A DNA stretch of 64,000 bases, taken from positions 1,302,001 to 1,366,000 of the forward strand of contig NC_052129.1 in assembly GCF_012273895.1 (NCBI RefSeq). The letters are read 5' to 3'. Below, piece after piece: positions 24,101 through 39,100 of this stretch. The first letter of the stretch is position 1. The number at the start of each line of letters is the position of its first letter. The DNA is from Zerene cesonia (lineage: Eukaryota > Arthropoda > Insecta > Lepidoptera > Pieridae). The position numbers were made by a program, and so were the translations under genes. The notes below the pieces were generated by a model that worked only from the letters and a program-made list of their open reading frames with translations, was not told the origin of the DNA and did not search any database.

Positions 24101-27100
24101 AATGCTTATATTAGCTGTGAAGTACAGATAAAATATAATGTATAAAAAATATGTTAAAACAAATTATTACAATTCGTTGTGATTATAAAAATGACATGAG
24201 CTTTAAAAAATATAAATAATATTTTCTTGTGTTTGGTTTCACGCGAGTATTATACATTTAGAAATTAAAAACTTTTCAACGGATTTTAAACGCGATTTAT
24301 TCATTATATTATCCAGTCATTCCGTTTATTCATTATAGTATCCAGTCTCCCCGTGACCACGCTCGCTGCAAAGTGTTCGAAACGTCGGGTTAATAATATA
24401 ATGAATAAATCGCGTTTAAAATCCGTTGAAAAGTTTTTAATTTCTAAAAATATAAATAAACTAGCTGACCCGGCAAACTGTTGCCATACTCTTTATCTTT
24501 TAGGGGTATGAAAAATAGATGTTGGCTGATTCTCAGACCTACCCGATATGCATACAAAATTTCATGAGAACTGTTCCAGCCGTTTCGGAGGAGTATGGTA
24601 ACTAACTTTGTGACGCGAGAATTTTATATATATAGATACAAGATAGAAAAATTATATCCTGTTGAAGCAAAACATAAGATTTTTTTCAAATTTCCAAAAC
24701 AAACAAAGGAGCAAACCTACAGAGGATAGGTTTTTAGGGATTATATTCCTGCAGACAAACAAAGTTACGCAATAGAATATTCACTGACCACAAATGAAAC
24801 AGGTATTCTTCAATATCAGCTCCTTCTGCTGTTTCTCGCTACGCAGGTCGGCGAAGGTGTCGATGATGACACCAAAGATGAGATTTAGAACTATAATGAT
24901 CACCACGAAGAAGAATAGAAGGTCGTATACCACACGCGCCACGAACAACGGTTCCTGGATATGCAGAAGTTTCATTGTAAACATCATCAATGTATTTCAA
25001 AATAGGAAATTAATCACCTAGCTGCAAGTGTTAAAACAAGTAGTTAGATGATTAATCATTAGATCATAATTTAGCGTGAGTTACTCGATGTTAACTTTTT
25101 AAAAGGAAAATGAGATAAAGAATTGATAAGGCTGTGAGGGCACAAATGTGTGACAAAACATTTTTATCTAGTTATTTTATTTAATACAAGTTGTCCGTCT
25201 CAGCATCCTTTGTGGTGGTACTATAAAGTTTATGTCACTTAGTGAAAGGCAGATATTTAATCGTGAAAGAATTTTTGAAATTGTTCGAGTAGCTTTTGTG
25301 TAAAATATTCATCATCATCATCATCATAATTAGTCCATATTTGTTTCCGCTGCGCGACTCTGCCTCCTAGTGAGAAGCCACCACTCCTAGTGAACATATA
25401 CGTTACAAACGTATACGTATGCAAAAACTGAATCTTTTCCTCTTCATAATACAAGTGCAGAGGTAAAGTGAAGCACAGATGACGGATGCAGGATGACTAG
25501 GTGGCGTGTACTGACGAAGCTGGCGGGCGCGCGCAGGATGTCGCCGATGCCGCCGCCGTTGCGCAGGCCCTGGTTGAGCGTGGTGACGATGCACATGACG
25601 AGCGAGTCGCAGCTGCGCTCGCGCAGCTCGCCGCCCACCGCCACGAGCCGCGCGCGCCGCTCGCCGCCCCCCTCCCCGCCCGCCCCGCCCGCCTCGCCCG
25701 CCTCGCCCGGCCCCACTTCGAAGCGGGGGTCGTCGTCGTCTGTGGACGCACGCGTATATACAAATAGGGAGCGTAGCCACACGTGGCAAGCGGAAATGGA
25801 AATGGAACACAAAAAACAGGGAAATTTTACAATAAAGATTAAAGTTCCCAAAGACCAAAATTAAAATTATTTTTGTGCCTTAAAAATTAAATTGAGTATA
25901 TCCCCTATATGTAACCTACGTTGTTTGTACTGGGTATAGTGGGGTACAATAAATTAAAAGTAAGGCGCGATTTTAAGTTGGTGGAATACTTAGTGGGTGT
26001 ATTAAGCCAAAACCCTTTGATATGTGCGATCCGTACCATTAACGAATTATAAAATAGTGTATTCTTGTGCTTTGAGTGAGATTTCAAATGTATCATTATA
26101 TATTAATTGTTATTATTATTATTATGTTAAGCCAAGTTTTGTATCTTTTGTATTAAATAGTTTATAGTTTTGTTTTCCTTTTTATAAAAGACCTCTGTTG
26201 AATTGGGATAATATCCTGTAATGATTCTTTCTTTCTCTACTAGACTTAACCGAGGAGAGTCTGATTGAAGAAAAAAATGAGTTCGCGAATGAAATCAGTC
26301 ACCATCGAGCCGGTCCACGTTGACCAGGAAGTCGTCCCGGAAGAACATGTAGCCAACGATGGAGAACATGTAGACCAGCACCAGCGCCAGCACGGCGGTG
26401 AGCAGGATGGAGCGCCCGTTGCGTGTCACGGAGCGCATCACGTTCAGGAGGGTTTCCTCGCGGTACACTATGTCTAGCAGCTGGCATTCGGGGTTAAACA
26501 TAATATAATATAATTCTAGTTAATCTAATGTTGTGTTTGGATAGATGAAATACTATATGGACAAATAATTTAGGCTTCCCTGATATTAACGCAAACAAAT
26601 TCTTCAGCTATATACTCTTAAGTAAGCTAAGTAATAAGTACAAGTATAATAAATATACATGCTGCTTATTTATTTCTCAAAAGTAACAAGGATTTGCTTT
26701 TAAATTTCATAAAAAAATTAGTTAAACGGAAAGGAAAGCTAAAAATTGGAAACTTATTTTGAAATATTTTTACAATACATTAAAATTTTAAAGAAAATAT
26801 AGTTTGATTATTCACCAGGACAGAGAAGAAGAACGGATGACAGCAGATGGCCAGGAAGCAGAAGATGAGGTAGACTCCGTGGTACAGCAGCTCGGGATCC
26901 GTGATCACGTCTCTCAGGGACTTAGACAGTGTACCCTGGTTCCCCATTATGCTCACTAAGTGGATGCCTTTTACTACTATCTGAAATATCAAAAGATTTT
27001 TGTATGCGATTAATAGAAAAATCTTCTAAAAATTTCGTTCCAAAAAGTAAAAAGTTACAAAATACAACGAGTTTAGAGTTATTTAGGTTTCCTTTTAAAT

Positions 27101-30100
27101 AGCAATATTATTCTATATCATATTATTCTATATCATAATATCTAGTTTATACTTTTATAATACGTTTTAAGAGACTAAGAGCAAAAGATGATAAGAGATG
27201 AAATGAGATGAGTTTACAAAGATACCATCTGTTAAAGATAAAGATGAACAACTAAAGACAATAGTGATGGTAATAAATGAATTATGCTATTCGCAGAGAT
27301 AAAATTCATGATTCTTATGATGTTGGTAATGTTGATAGCATTTCTCATGCTAACTTGAAGATGCATGATGATGATGATGATGATGATGCTGATGGCACTG
27401 ATGATAATAAAATTATTCACGCTAATTATAACGCTGGTGGTAACAACATCGACTATAGTCATTTCAATGATACATTTTGCGAGGTCACACAACATAACGT
27501 ATACCACCAGGCTGGAGCCGTATGCCTACCGTAAGTTTGCTAGACGAATGTCATGACATGATGTTATCATCTGTGGGCACTTACGGTGAGCATGCCGAGG
27601 AGCCACAGCATGGGCTCGGGGCCCAGCAGGTAGATGAGCAGCACGATGACGCAGGCGGCGAGCGCCCGCAGCGAGGCCCAGCTCGGGGCCCACATCACCA
27701 GCGCGGCCGCCAGGCACAGCGCTATCCACACCACCATCGATAGATGCTCGTCCAATTCTGTACAAATATATCATGGATTTTATTTTATTTATTATCATGC
27801 TAGCCGCACGCCCCGGCTCCAACTGAAGCTATTTATCGTTATTAAAACTATCCTATCTTTTAAGTTGAATCAAAGTTCACAGTGTTCAAATTATGATGAT
27901 TAAGATCGGTTGATCGTGGGAGTCCATCCATATTTAAAGATTATACAGCGCCCCAAAAATCAATGGTTGATAAAAAGTAAAAAATATATTCATAAATTGA
28001 TTTAAAAATGGCTAACGAAAGAGACAAGTAGAGTAAATTCATTCTTCGTGAGATTATTTCAAGCTTTGTGACCATTTACCTGGATTTTCTTCTTGAAATG
28101 GGTAGAAAAATGCAACGATGACGTTTATTAGAACAGCGAAATTGAACAGAATGTTGCTCCAATATGACATGTACGACGACACCCAGAACAGAAACGGTTG
28201 GCCTGGAAAATGATGATTTCTTCAATTATTACATTTTAATAGCATTAATTTGAATTTTAAATATACGCAGAAGCAATGAGATCACGTAGGTATTTGAAAA
28301 AATATTAAAATTTGATACATTTAAAAAGGCTTAAAGTAAGTTTTAACGCTTGCTGCCGTAATCTTTTCTGTTTTACAGAACAATGCAAATGGTAAATATT
28401 AAAATGTATCTTTTGATGATTTAAAAGTCGTTCGGGAGGAAGTCTAGTTAAATATATTATTTTTAAATCCCAGAACAAAATCCACTAATATCCTGATTTA
28501 GAAGCACACACAATCACACAAACCTCGCAGTTTCTTCTGCCACTTCATCTCATGGAACAGATTATCCAGCCGCGAAAAGAAGTCAGCCACCTTGCTACCC
28601 TGGTCGTCTCGCTCAGCGCTCTGCAGTACGCGGTGTTTACTTTCATCAGGAAGGTACTCGCATATCTCTGGGATCGGAAACACTATCTGCTCCATGCTGC
28701 GGTCCGTGCGCACTATCTGTTGGGTGTGGGTTGAGAGTGAATTATATTTATCGATTGTTCGAATTGTTAGTCACAGTATATCTCTACACATTCACTTCAA
28801 GAGGTGCAGGTTTACATTACTTATTTTAATTTAAAAATTAGAAATTTCTAACGTACGTTACGGTACATTTAGATGGTACCATCTATTTTTGTTCTAACCA
28901 ATTTATTTTCACCCCCCCCATTTTACTAGATCTAAGCACCCCCAAGTCCCCGACACAGAAGAGCACAGAAGAGCACAGAAGAGTACACAAGAGGCCACAG
29001 CACCTCAATCTGCGCGGTGTGCGAGCGGTAGTACTGCAGCGCGGGCGCGGCGGGCCCGCTGGGCGTGGCGCGCACCAGCGCCGCCAGCTCCTTGTTGTGC
29101 GCCGCCAGCTGGTGGCACAGGATGTAGATGTTGTGCCCGACCTGCAAACACGGAACACGTCAAGGAACACACGACGGGTGTCGGAAATCAAATCATTAAA
29201 ACAGCTCTTCAAAATCTACGCTCTTAAAATACGCTAAGTGCACTCGCCTCAGTCAGTTTATGTTCAAGTTTATATTGAATTGTTTGCATTATTGCATATG
29301 ATTTGTTTGTATAAAATTTTCTATATACACACAAAATATAAATAAAAAACCACAATTTCTCTTGTCAGCTAGTATTACAGATTAAAAGCGTTTTATAACT
29401 CAGCACGTAAACGAATTCACACATAATAGCTAGTAACAAATTAAAACATATATGTATCTTACCTCCTTGGGAGAAACCCCTGCACAGGGCGCGTCATCTT
29501 CGCTATCCGAGTCGGCGTCCGCGTGCTCCTGGTGGAAGGCACTGCATGCCACGTCCACCTAAAAATGTTATTTTAAATACATTACAAAACGTCAAATAAA
29601 CAGGGATTCTATTTACAACGTAGATTATAAAGGGAAGCCAAAGGATAATAGAGACTATTTAAATAGAAAACCGTTTGACTACAAAGAACTAAAGATTAAC
29701 CTAACCCACCAATTGCTTAGGGTTCATATTATACAGGATCCTCTCAGCATTGTTCTCGGAATCATTCCTCGACTCCATGATGGCCAGCAGCAGCTTGGAG
29801 GCGTTGTTCTTCAGCTCGAGCACCAGGTCCATGCGCGTCTTGCCCAGGGGGTTGATGTCGTTCAGGATCAGTGCCGTTATGATGTCCAGCCCGTTGCTCT
29901 CGTGTGTCGCTATGCAGTTCTGGTTTTCGTGGCAGGGACCTAGTGATCATTTTTGTATCGTTTATAGTGAAGAAAATCTAATACAATTCGTATAGCGAAT
30001 GGTCCTTCAACACTATAATAATTATTACAAAAGAGTTGATTATATTATATTTCATACATTTTTTGGAAAAACAAAAATTTACGGCTAAACGTCATCTTGT

Positions 30101-33100
30101 GAATAATTAAAATAGTATTTGAACTCGGATTAAGATATCCAAAATATGAAGTATCTACCACTATTACGAACTATGTATAATCCTGGAAAAATGAAACAGT
30201 TTGTGTCTCTAACAGAATTAAGAAAATACGATTATTACTATTTTAATCATTATACATTAAAAATTACCTTGACAATATTCAGTGAGCGTCTCCAGAGTTT
30301 GATTGATAAGTGCTACGTTCCCCTCGTTAATATACAAGCCCAAGAGCCCGAGTCCGCCCGTGGTCGAGCCGCAGATGCAGTCCAGGAACATGAGCGTCTC
30401 CGACACTAGGTTGTAGTTCGACTTGTTGTTCTGGTTGCGGAGAAGGTTCTGGAAATGGATGGGTTAGGAAATTAAAAGATCTATATATTCTATAAGCACT
30501 AATAGGACGCTTTTGGATCTAGATTATTCATGGGATACCTGTTTTTTTTTAAATAATGTGTAATTGACATCTGTAAAAGCGGGGTTCTATTTGCTGGGAC
30601 AGGCTATGTTATTCTAGAGTTTTAAAAGCATTGTTATATATGTACGGTTGGGATGAATTTCCTGATTTTAATTATATCTTACTTATGTTTCCCTGGATGA
30701 ATAAAAAATATTATAGTGGGTTCATCTGTGGTTAAAAGATTCAAGAAAATTCTTACCTGAAGATCCGGGTTGTGGTTTTCGCAGAGAAGTTGCAGGAACC
30801 GCAAGATGGGCTTCATGACGGCCACCTTGGCTGGCAGAACATCCCCATTGCCACTGGAACGCTTCTTTTCGGCCATTATTTCCTCTAACACTGTTGTTCC
30901 TGGCATATGACAAATGTAAAGTCAGGTAGTTTCATTTTCTGGTCAATGTATGAAACGTTTCATTCAATTGATAAAGATATTGTAAATTACCTTTAGATTT
31001 ATGACGAGATTGTGAGATAGATATTGGTTGAAAAGGGGTAAAAGCTGGAAAACAAACAATAATAATGTTTCCAGTAACAAATACAGGTATGTTATGAAAT
31101 AAATTAATTTAGCACGTGTTTTAGGAGGGATATCAAAGTATTCAGTATAATACTTTTAAAATTGGAAGCTTAGAGTCCACACACAAAAAATAGTTTTATA
31201 AACAAGTTTTCTAATAGTGACGATGGCAATTCCATATCCAAGTAAGGTTTTGGAGGGTTTCTAAAGGGTTAAAATGTTCTTCCCTCATAGAAGGCCTATA
31301 TCCCAGCAGTGGGAAAATATATAGGCTGATGATGACGATTATGATGAAAATGTTCTTACCATGGGACATGGTGTGTATATCTGAGTAGGCGTGTACCGCG
31401 GAGCCGCACGCGTTGTTCACTTCCTCGTCCATATCCTCACCCACCACTAATGGACCCGTTACTGGTTTACCTGTTTATTTAAAAAAGAATTTTGATTATT
31501 GAGTACAGTGATATTATATATAATTTATATACATGACTTTAAGACATAAAAACTGGTGAAATCGTACGCATTTTTATGAAAACAATTTGTCTTGTAAAAC
31601 AGTTAATGAAGGGTTTAATTAGGGTTAGGAGGTACATAGATATTTCAAATTAAATTTTAGTGACGCGGTCTATTTATTATGAATTTTATTATAATATTTA
31701 TTAAGATAAAGATCTGGTACTCTGGTACATGATAAGGTTCGGGTACTATTCTTGCAGGAATCCGAAGTGTAAAGGTCTGCAACTAGATCTTTTGAGTATA
31801 TATGTATTTATCTTATTTTTTTGTAATTATTTTCAACCTAGTTTGCCAATCGTAATGTATAATTTTTGTTTTTGTTCCAAGTAAATATTTAACAGACTTT
31901 GTCGACTTGGTTACAATCGAGTAAAACCCGATTGTATAAAACGTATTGCGTAATTTTCTTAAGCACTCACCCTCAGGGGTGGAGTGCTTCTGTCTGTCAG
32001 TGGGGCTGGTGCGCTTGTCGGTGGGGGCTCCGCTGGTGCTGCTGACGGCCAGCGAGCGGATCTCCTGCTGAGCCTCGCGCATCTTATCGTAGAATACCTA
32101 TTTTGGGTTGGGTATATGTACATATATCATTATTAAATACGAGTAATATGTTAAGCCCCCCCTCCTGTTTACGTGTTACACACACAAGCATTTAGAAGTA
32201 CACTAATCATTAATCAATTATTTGATCTATCGGGCATTGTATACTTTTACATTCTATGAGATCAAATAAAATCTAAAGCTATGATTTTACAATTTAGCTT
32301 ACAATATAATAGAATTATAAATAGAGTGTTCACACCTCAAAGAAGTATGGCTGAAGTGTTCTTTAGTCACATTTTATGAAAGTTTTACACTATTGTGTGA
32401 AAGATTATTACATGAGTTCATGAAATAGAATCTTTTTGTTACTTATTTATTAATACAAGCAATGATTAATATTATAAATATAAAATGTATATACAGACGA
32501 TCACCTTCAAAAACGCCTGTGATATGTCACCATTCTGAAGCTTCGTAAATATACTATTTTGAATGATAGGATTGCCACCTTCCAGAAGAGCAATTCCTAA
32601 GGAAGAAAATTACCATGGTAAAAATAATACAATGGCACGAACATATGAACCTAAGAGACAAATTATTTTGGCTCAAATTATGTTTAATTAACATAAACTA
32701 GTAAAAAATTTAAATACAATGACAATGCCACTTAATTACAAGAAAATGAATTGTTCCTTACCAAGCTGTATAGCCTCTAGGAATATAGCTGGTCTGTTGG
32801 TGCTTTTGATTACCAGTTCCACCACCAGGTCCGATGCACCTTCTCTGTCAAGGTGCGCCTGCACTTGTGCCAGCGTCTGTCCCGTGCGCATGAGCACTTT
32901 TGCTGGATGAAAATGATTCAATTACATTGAGTTATAGATTTTATGGAGTTGGTACTTATTCTGGAGACAATATGCTTATTTCCAAGTACCATCACTTATT
33001 AGATGGTTTTTTATTTGTTTACTGGCTTCCTGAATTTTCCTCACTCGTATTAAATAATAATTTTATACGATTTTAAATATATTTCAAACGACGTGATACA

Positions 33101-36100
33101 ATACTTACCTAACTAAGTAACTCCATTTGCTCGTTTGATTCAATATGAAAGTGTGAGATCTCAAGATCAATTTTAACTATCTATTTTTAGCAAGTGTTTT
33201 ATAGCTAGTGAATTTTAATGAACATAAAAACAGAAAAATAATGCTAAGGATAATTTGTGGTATAATGGACTAACCTGTTTTCACTTGTGGTAGTGCTTCA
33301 GCTGCGCATGCGTTGCGAAACAAAAATTATATACTACTGCACTAGAATTTGCTAAACACATGACGTTTCTAATTTCTAAATCTATATTGAACTTGCTAGT
33401 GTTTTCTACGATTGATTTGTGTAAATACAATATTATACGGTATGTATATTATTTTACTTATTATTGATTATTTTTAACCGACGTCCCAAAAATGAAGGAG
33501 GTTCTCAATGCATTTTTTTTTTACTTTATTACTGAATAATTCCGCGGGTTTTCATGCGAGACTCTTTTGTGTCAGATAGGAAATTGACGTAATTTGGTCT
33601 CATTTTTTTGCAGTGCAACCTCCCCCCAGAGACGATGACCTATTTTGCAGAAAAGATTTATTTACTTCATACTCTATGAAGTATCTTCTAGTGTACTGTG
33701 AAACTGTACAAACGAGTTTTACACAGTGTAACTATAAACACATTTCTACTTTGTAAAATGAATGCATGTATGAACACTATGGCACTTCACAGATCATGAG
33801 TGATACATTTCTTAGAGTTCTAATGTCGCATAAGAAATAGCAATGTATTGGACAGACTATTAGATTATGTTTTCTTTAAAAATCTGTATGTTTAAATGCT
33901 TGTAAACGGTACTTACCCCCAGGGCCATGCGTGACAGCGACGAGGGGGGGTGCGGTCTGTATCTTGGGCTCCGACTTGCGGTTCACGAAGTATTGCGATA
34001 GCAACTTGTTGCGCAACTGGTTGCCCTAGAAATTGATTTGTGTTGCAGAGTTTTGTATAAAGGAATAAACCTATTGTGGAATGAAAAACAACAATATTTG
34101 GACGTAAATATTGCAATTTTGTTTAACATCAGAATTGTAAATTACTAAACGATTAAAACTTGAACTCTTTTATAAGCGTTGCTAAGTGCATTCTTACTTA
34201 TATGATAAATGCGTAACAGTCTATGACTACTTCACCCCTAAAGCACTGGAATTTTAGTACAGTGATAGTTTTGAAATCTGAAAAAGGACCGTCCGTTTTT
34301 ATTAATTATTTTACAGCCAACTTTTCATGCAAGTGTTTTCTATTCTCTACTAAATAGGGTTTAAAGTCATAGGTCCAACTTACTTTTTCTCCATATTCTG
34401 GGTCAACAGCCATCATCTCGCGCAACGTGCGGAGTACTTTGACGCATAACTTCTCTTCTTTCTCTTCTAGAAGTTTCTCCGTGTGACGGATTAACCTGTA
34501 ATATAGATATATTTTTATAAAGTGCTAACTTTTGCTCTGTGTGCATTTCCTTTACATTTACAAGTCCAATCTTTCTGGTATCATATCAAAAGCACCTAAG
34601 ATAGATTTTGCAATTTTGCAAATATTGCACTTTTCTTGACATATTTAAGTTTCCTGTTTCTATCGTGAAATATATCGAAAATCTGAAAATTACTCCTGTA
34701 AGCGTGAGACTTCCAGCAGTTCCTGGGATCCAGTATACTCCACCTGGATATGAAGATGCCGCTTGTGTCGGGGCTGGTGAGCTCGCCGGGCGAGGTGAAC
34801 AGGCGGTGCGGCTTGTACAGGATGTCCACCAACAGCGACTGCTCCGCCTGCAGCAGCGGCCGCAGCTGCTCCTCCAACAACGACACTATCTCTTGCAGAC
34901 CTTCCATCACTGACTTGTCGTTCTGCAGATTGCTCTGGAAGGTAATAATTTTGTCAGACTACGGTGTCGGATAGGGTTTTCCGAACAATTACGACATTGG
35001 GGCCTTCAAGAAGAGAGCGTACGTGTCTCTAAAAGACCGGCAAAGCACCTGGCCTGGTTTACGAGTATTAAACGTCAATTTTGGTGCAGAGTTTAGTTTA
35101 TACATACAAAAAAATATTTTATTTATAAATATTACAGTGACTTCCCTGTAAAGGAAAGTCGAGCTTAATGCTCACGTTCTAAAAGGATTCATTGTTTTTT
35201 ATCGAATTTTGTTGCCATCATTTATTAACAATGAATGTAATATTAATTATTCATCTTCCATACCTGTGAAGCCATTTTCTCCAGCTTGCAGGTTTTAGAA
35301 GCGAGCAGCCACTTGCTGGTCTGCCGGGACAGCGCAGCCGCTTTCTCGAACACCGTTTGGATCTTAGCTTCTAGCTCCAGTGGGATGGCTATGCTGCGGC
35401 TTTTAGCTGGATGGAACGTTTCTTTTTTAATATTCACACAATAATATCCAGAACCTTATGATTTTAATGTCAAAATTAAATTGTTTACTATTATAGCCTT
35501 TGATTGTGTAGTTATTGAGCAAAACGCTAGTTAAGCTAAAAAATTAAATCCAATGATATTTAAACTTGGCTCCTGAACTCACCAACTTCACTGAGTGTCC
35601 GAATGCATTTCTCCACATTGAGCTTCTGAGGTGGGTTGAGCCACGGACACTGGTAGATGCGGAATGTGCTCTGTAGCATCTTCACGAAGATCGACTGCCG
35701 AGTCTAGAAAACAGATGTTCTTGAGTATTCAGTATCATGGTTATAATTTATTTCATTTAGTATCATGGTTATGACTTATTTATTCAGTATCATGGTTATT
35801 ATTTATTTGGAGGAGTTATAGTTTTTCTATATAATAACGGGCAACCGAGATGGTGGGTCGCCTGTTGGTAAGCAACCAGTACCGTTCAGAATATTTGCTG
35901 AGAAAATTTATTTACAAGTGTGTTGCCACCTTGTGGGACAAAAGGGATAAAGAAACTGTTGATGACGGGACTGGAAAAGGTGTGGAAAAGGTATCGGGCC
36001 GGGTAAATGTCTATACATTTATATTATACCAGCTGCGCCCCGCGGTTTTACTCGCGTACACACACATCCTTACAAACTTTCGCATTTATAATATTAGTAG

Positions 36101-39100
36101 GATAGTAGGACTATTATAAGTATGCTACAACTCACAATATACTATAACACGCGCTATATGTATGTGTAGTAATGTAAAAGCTAAAAAGGAAGAACAGAAA
36201 TCTATGATGAAAAACCAATATTTTTTCGGTGGACAAATACAACATGAAGGTAGCATTTGTGAAATTTTTATACTTACATGAAATATTCCAAGATAGCCGT
36301 ATAATTGAAAAAATCAACGTGAGTATTGTTTATAATGAAGGGAATATAATTCCAGTGGACCAACTATTACTGTTAGAGAATATGTCTTAGTTTGTTCAAG
36401 GATTTACTGAGAATGAAACAAGGTTATCTTACCTGAAGACTAGCTTTATGTAAAATGTCTAGTTACATTTATTTTCGACACCAAACCCCCATCATGAAAA
36501 GGTCGTTCACTCACCTGCACAGTAGTGCTCTGATCGCTGAAGGGAGAATTGAAGAAGGTGCATATGGTGTGCATCAGGACATCCGTCACGTAGTTCACCC
36601 ACGCCTGCCGCGAGCTGCTCGACACCTTCACCTCGCCTGATGATGAGGTTCCTGAGGCGATGAAATAGAATACAAAGTATTACCTAGCTGACCCGGCAAG
36701 CGCTGTTCTGCCTTACTCTTATCATTTAGGGGTATGTAAAATAAATGTTGGTCGATTCTCAGATATACCTAATATGCACACAAAATTTCCTAAGAATCGA
36801 TCCAGCCGTTTCGGAGGAGTTTGTAACTAAAATTTGTTTTTCATATATAAGATAATGTAATTGGTGATGAATTCCATCGATACCATGAATGCCTTGAATA
36901 TTGGTAATGAGCTTGGCGAATAGGATGAGGTTTTTCTTGTGGGTAAAAAGAGAATTCGCCCAAATTCCGATTCAATTTAGAATACAACATTTATTTTATG
37001 TTTAGTAGTTGAAGTGTCATAATTGCAGTAAATGTAATGAAACAGGAAATGTGAGAGTATCACTAGAAATTACTGATAGCCAACACAAATGAATGCTATA
37101 AATTAAGGACAAAATGAAAAACGATAGATACCGAATACGGTAGACACATACTCTTCAACTTGCTTGAATATACATTTTATATTACATTCGTAACATTAAA
37201 TTACAGGAATATTTATAACTAAAACAGAAAGGTCTACAAATCGTCAGTACTAACACAGCACGATCAAATCATACAAGGGAAGCATCGCTAGATATATCAC
37301 TAGATCGCTAGCTAAGCAAGCTTTCAAGTAAATAAAAAAATTATCAGATTTTGATGATAATTGAACCCACACCCAATAAAAAGTTTTGATATAAAAAACC
37401 CAATAAACCAAGTCGTATTGCGTACCTTGCCCCTTTTTGAAGTTGAATAACATGTCACTATTTAAATATGCCAATTAGTTTTAGTACTAACGTCGCGGTA
37501 TACGTTTTAATTTCTTGTTTTTATGTATACTTATAAATTCCTGCAAGGCAGATGTGCTTCCATACCAGCATCAGGTTGTAGGATAGCGTGCATGTCCTGC
37601 AGAAAGGAGCGCTCGAACAGATCCCACATGTAGTTGCTGGAGTAGATCTCCTTCATCTCTACTTCGGTGTCTATGTAGCAGTGGTTCAGGAACCCTACGT
37701 AGGCTTCTTTCACCTAGAATATGATAGAACCAATTATATATTATTGTAATGGGAATATTATGATAAGTAAGAAATTTTCATTAGTGATTACTTTGTTCGT
37801 TCCGGTAAGTTTCTGCCCGATTAGTTACTTTTATTTCCTGTACATTACACATACGTTCCGTCACTAAATTTACTAAGATTTCATTTATACAATCTAACTA
37901 AGCTCAACTACTAGAAGTAACTAACTAGTATAAGTAGTAAGGTAGAACTATAACAATTAGCTTCTAAAGACACTGAAAGAAATATGTTCACAAGGTTTGT
38001 TTGGCTTCATTACATGTTCTATACAACAATATAACAACACTTCTTAAAATTAATATTGACACTATTATTGATGGATTTTTTCTGGAATTAAACTCTCCTA
38101 AAATTAGACTTACCTCTGGTATACAATCAGGGTGTGTGATCATAGCAACAATGTCGTCAAGAGGCAGCAAGCTGTGACACTTGATCTCGGTGTAGACATT
38201 CTTGCCCAAAGTGCAGGAAGTCAGTAGTTTGACGAGCTGAATGTGGTATCTGAAAGTTAAGGAAAGATTTTATTCATGTTTTTTGATACACAACTACTAC
38301 ACTAATTAAACGAAGTAAAGTTTACCATTCGGAGGTTACTACACCCTTGATGATTATGATATTTAAATCCACGGTTAACTTGGGTAGAGCGTGGTGAAGC
38401 GGTTAACTTTGAACCTAATCTAGTAATATTGTATCAATAATACAACTATAATGCGCTCTATTTTGACCGGTTATTTGATGGATATAAGGTATAGAAAAAA
38501 TCGTACTCTTCTTAAGATATACCTAACTTTAGGAACCTGAGTCGATGCAAGGCATAAAAAAACCTATTTTTTTAAATTCAAAACTTACGTTAGAGCCTCT
38601 GGCATCTCGCCATTTTGTTTGTACTGCCTCATCATTTGTACGAAAAAGTTGAACATCACCTTGTCGTTGTAGAACACCAGTACGTCCTCGCCAGCGTTCA
38701 CCAACTAGTAAAGTAAATATATATAATTACATAGGATTAAGAAATTTTTTATGCCTGAAACATATAATTAAAATAAAATGAATCTTTACTGAATTCACAA
38801 CTATAAAACTTTTCTGATTTACAAGACATTGCATGTTTAAAATTAAAAGAATAATCATGTTGTCTTTAGTATTTCTGTTGATACATCTTTAATATGTTTC
38901 CGACAGTAGATTCAAAGTCGCCTATGGCGTGGATTATACCGCTATTATTACCATTGGCTAATTTGAAGTTGACAGTGGCTTATACACAGTTACCAGAGGT
39001 TTACACCACGTTTCCACTGGTCTAAACAAAGTTGCCAGTGCCTATACCAAGTTGGCAGTGGCTATAGCACGTTGCCAGTGGCCTATACCAAGTTGCCAGT

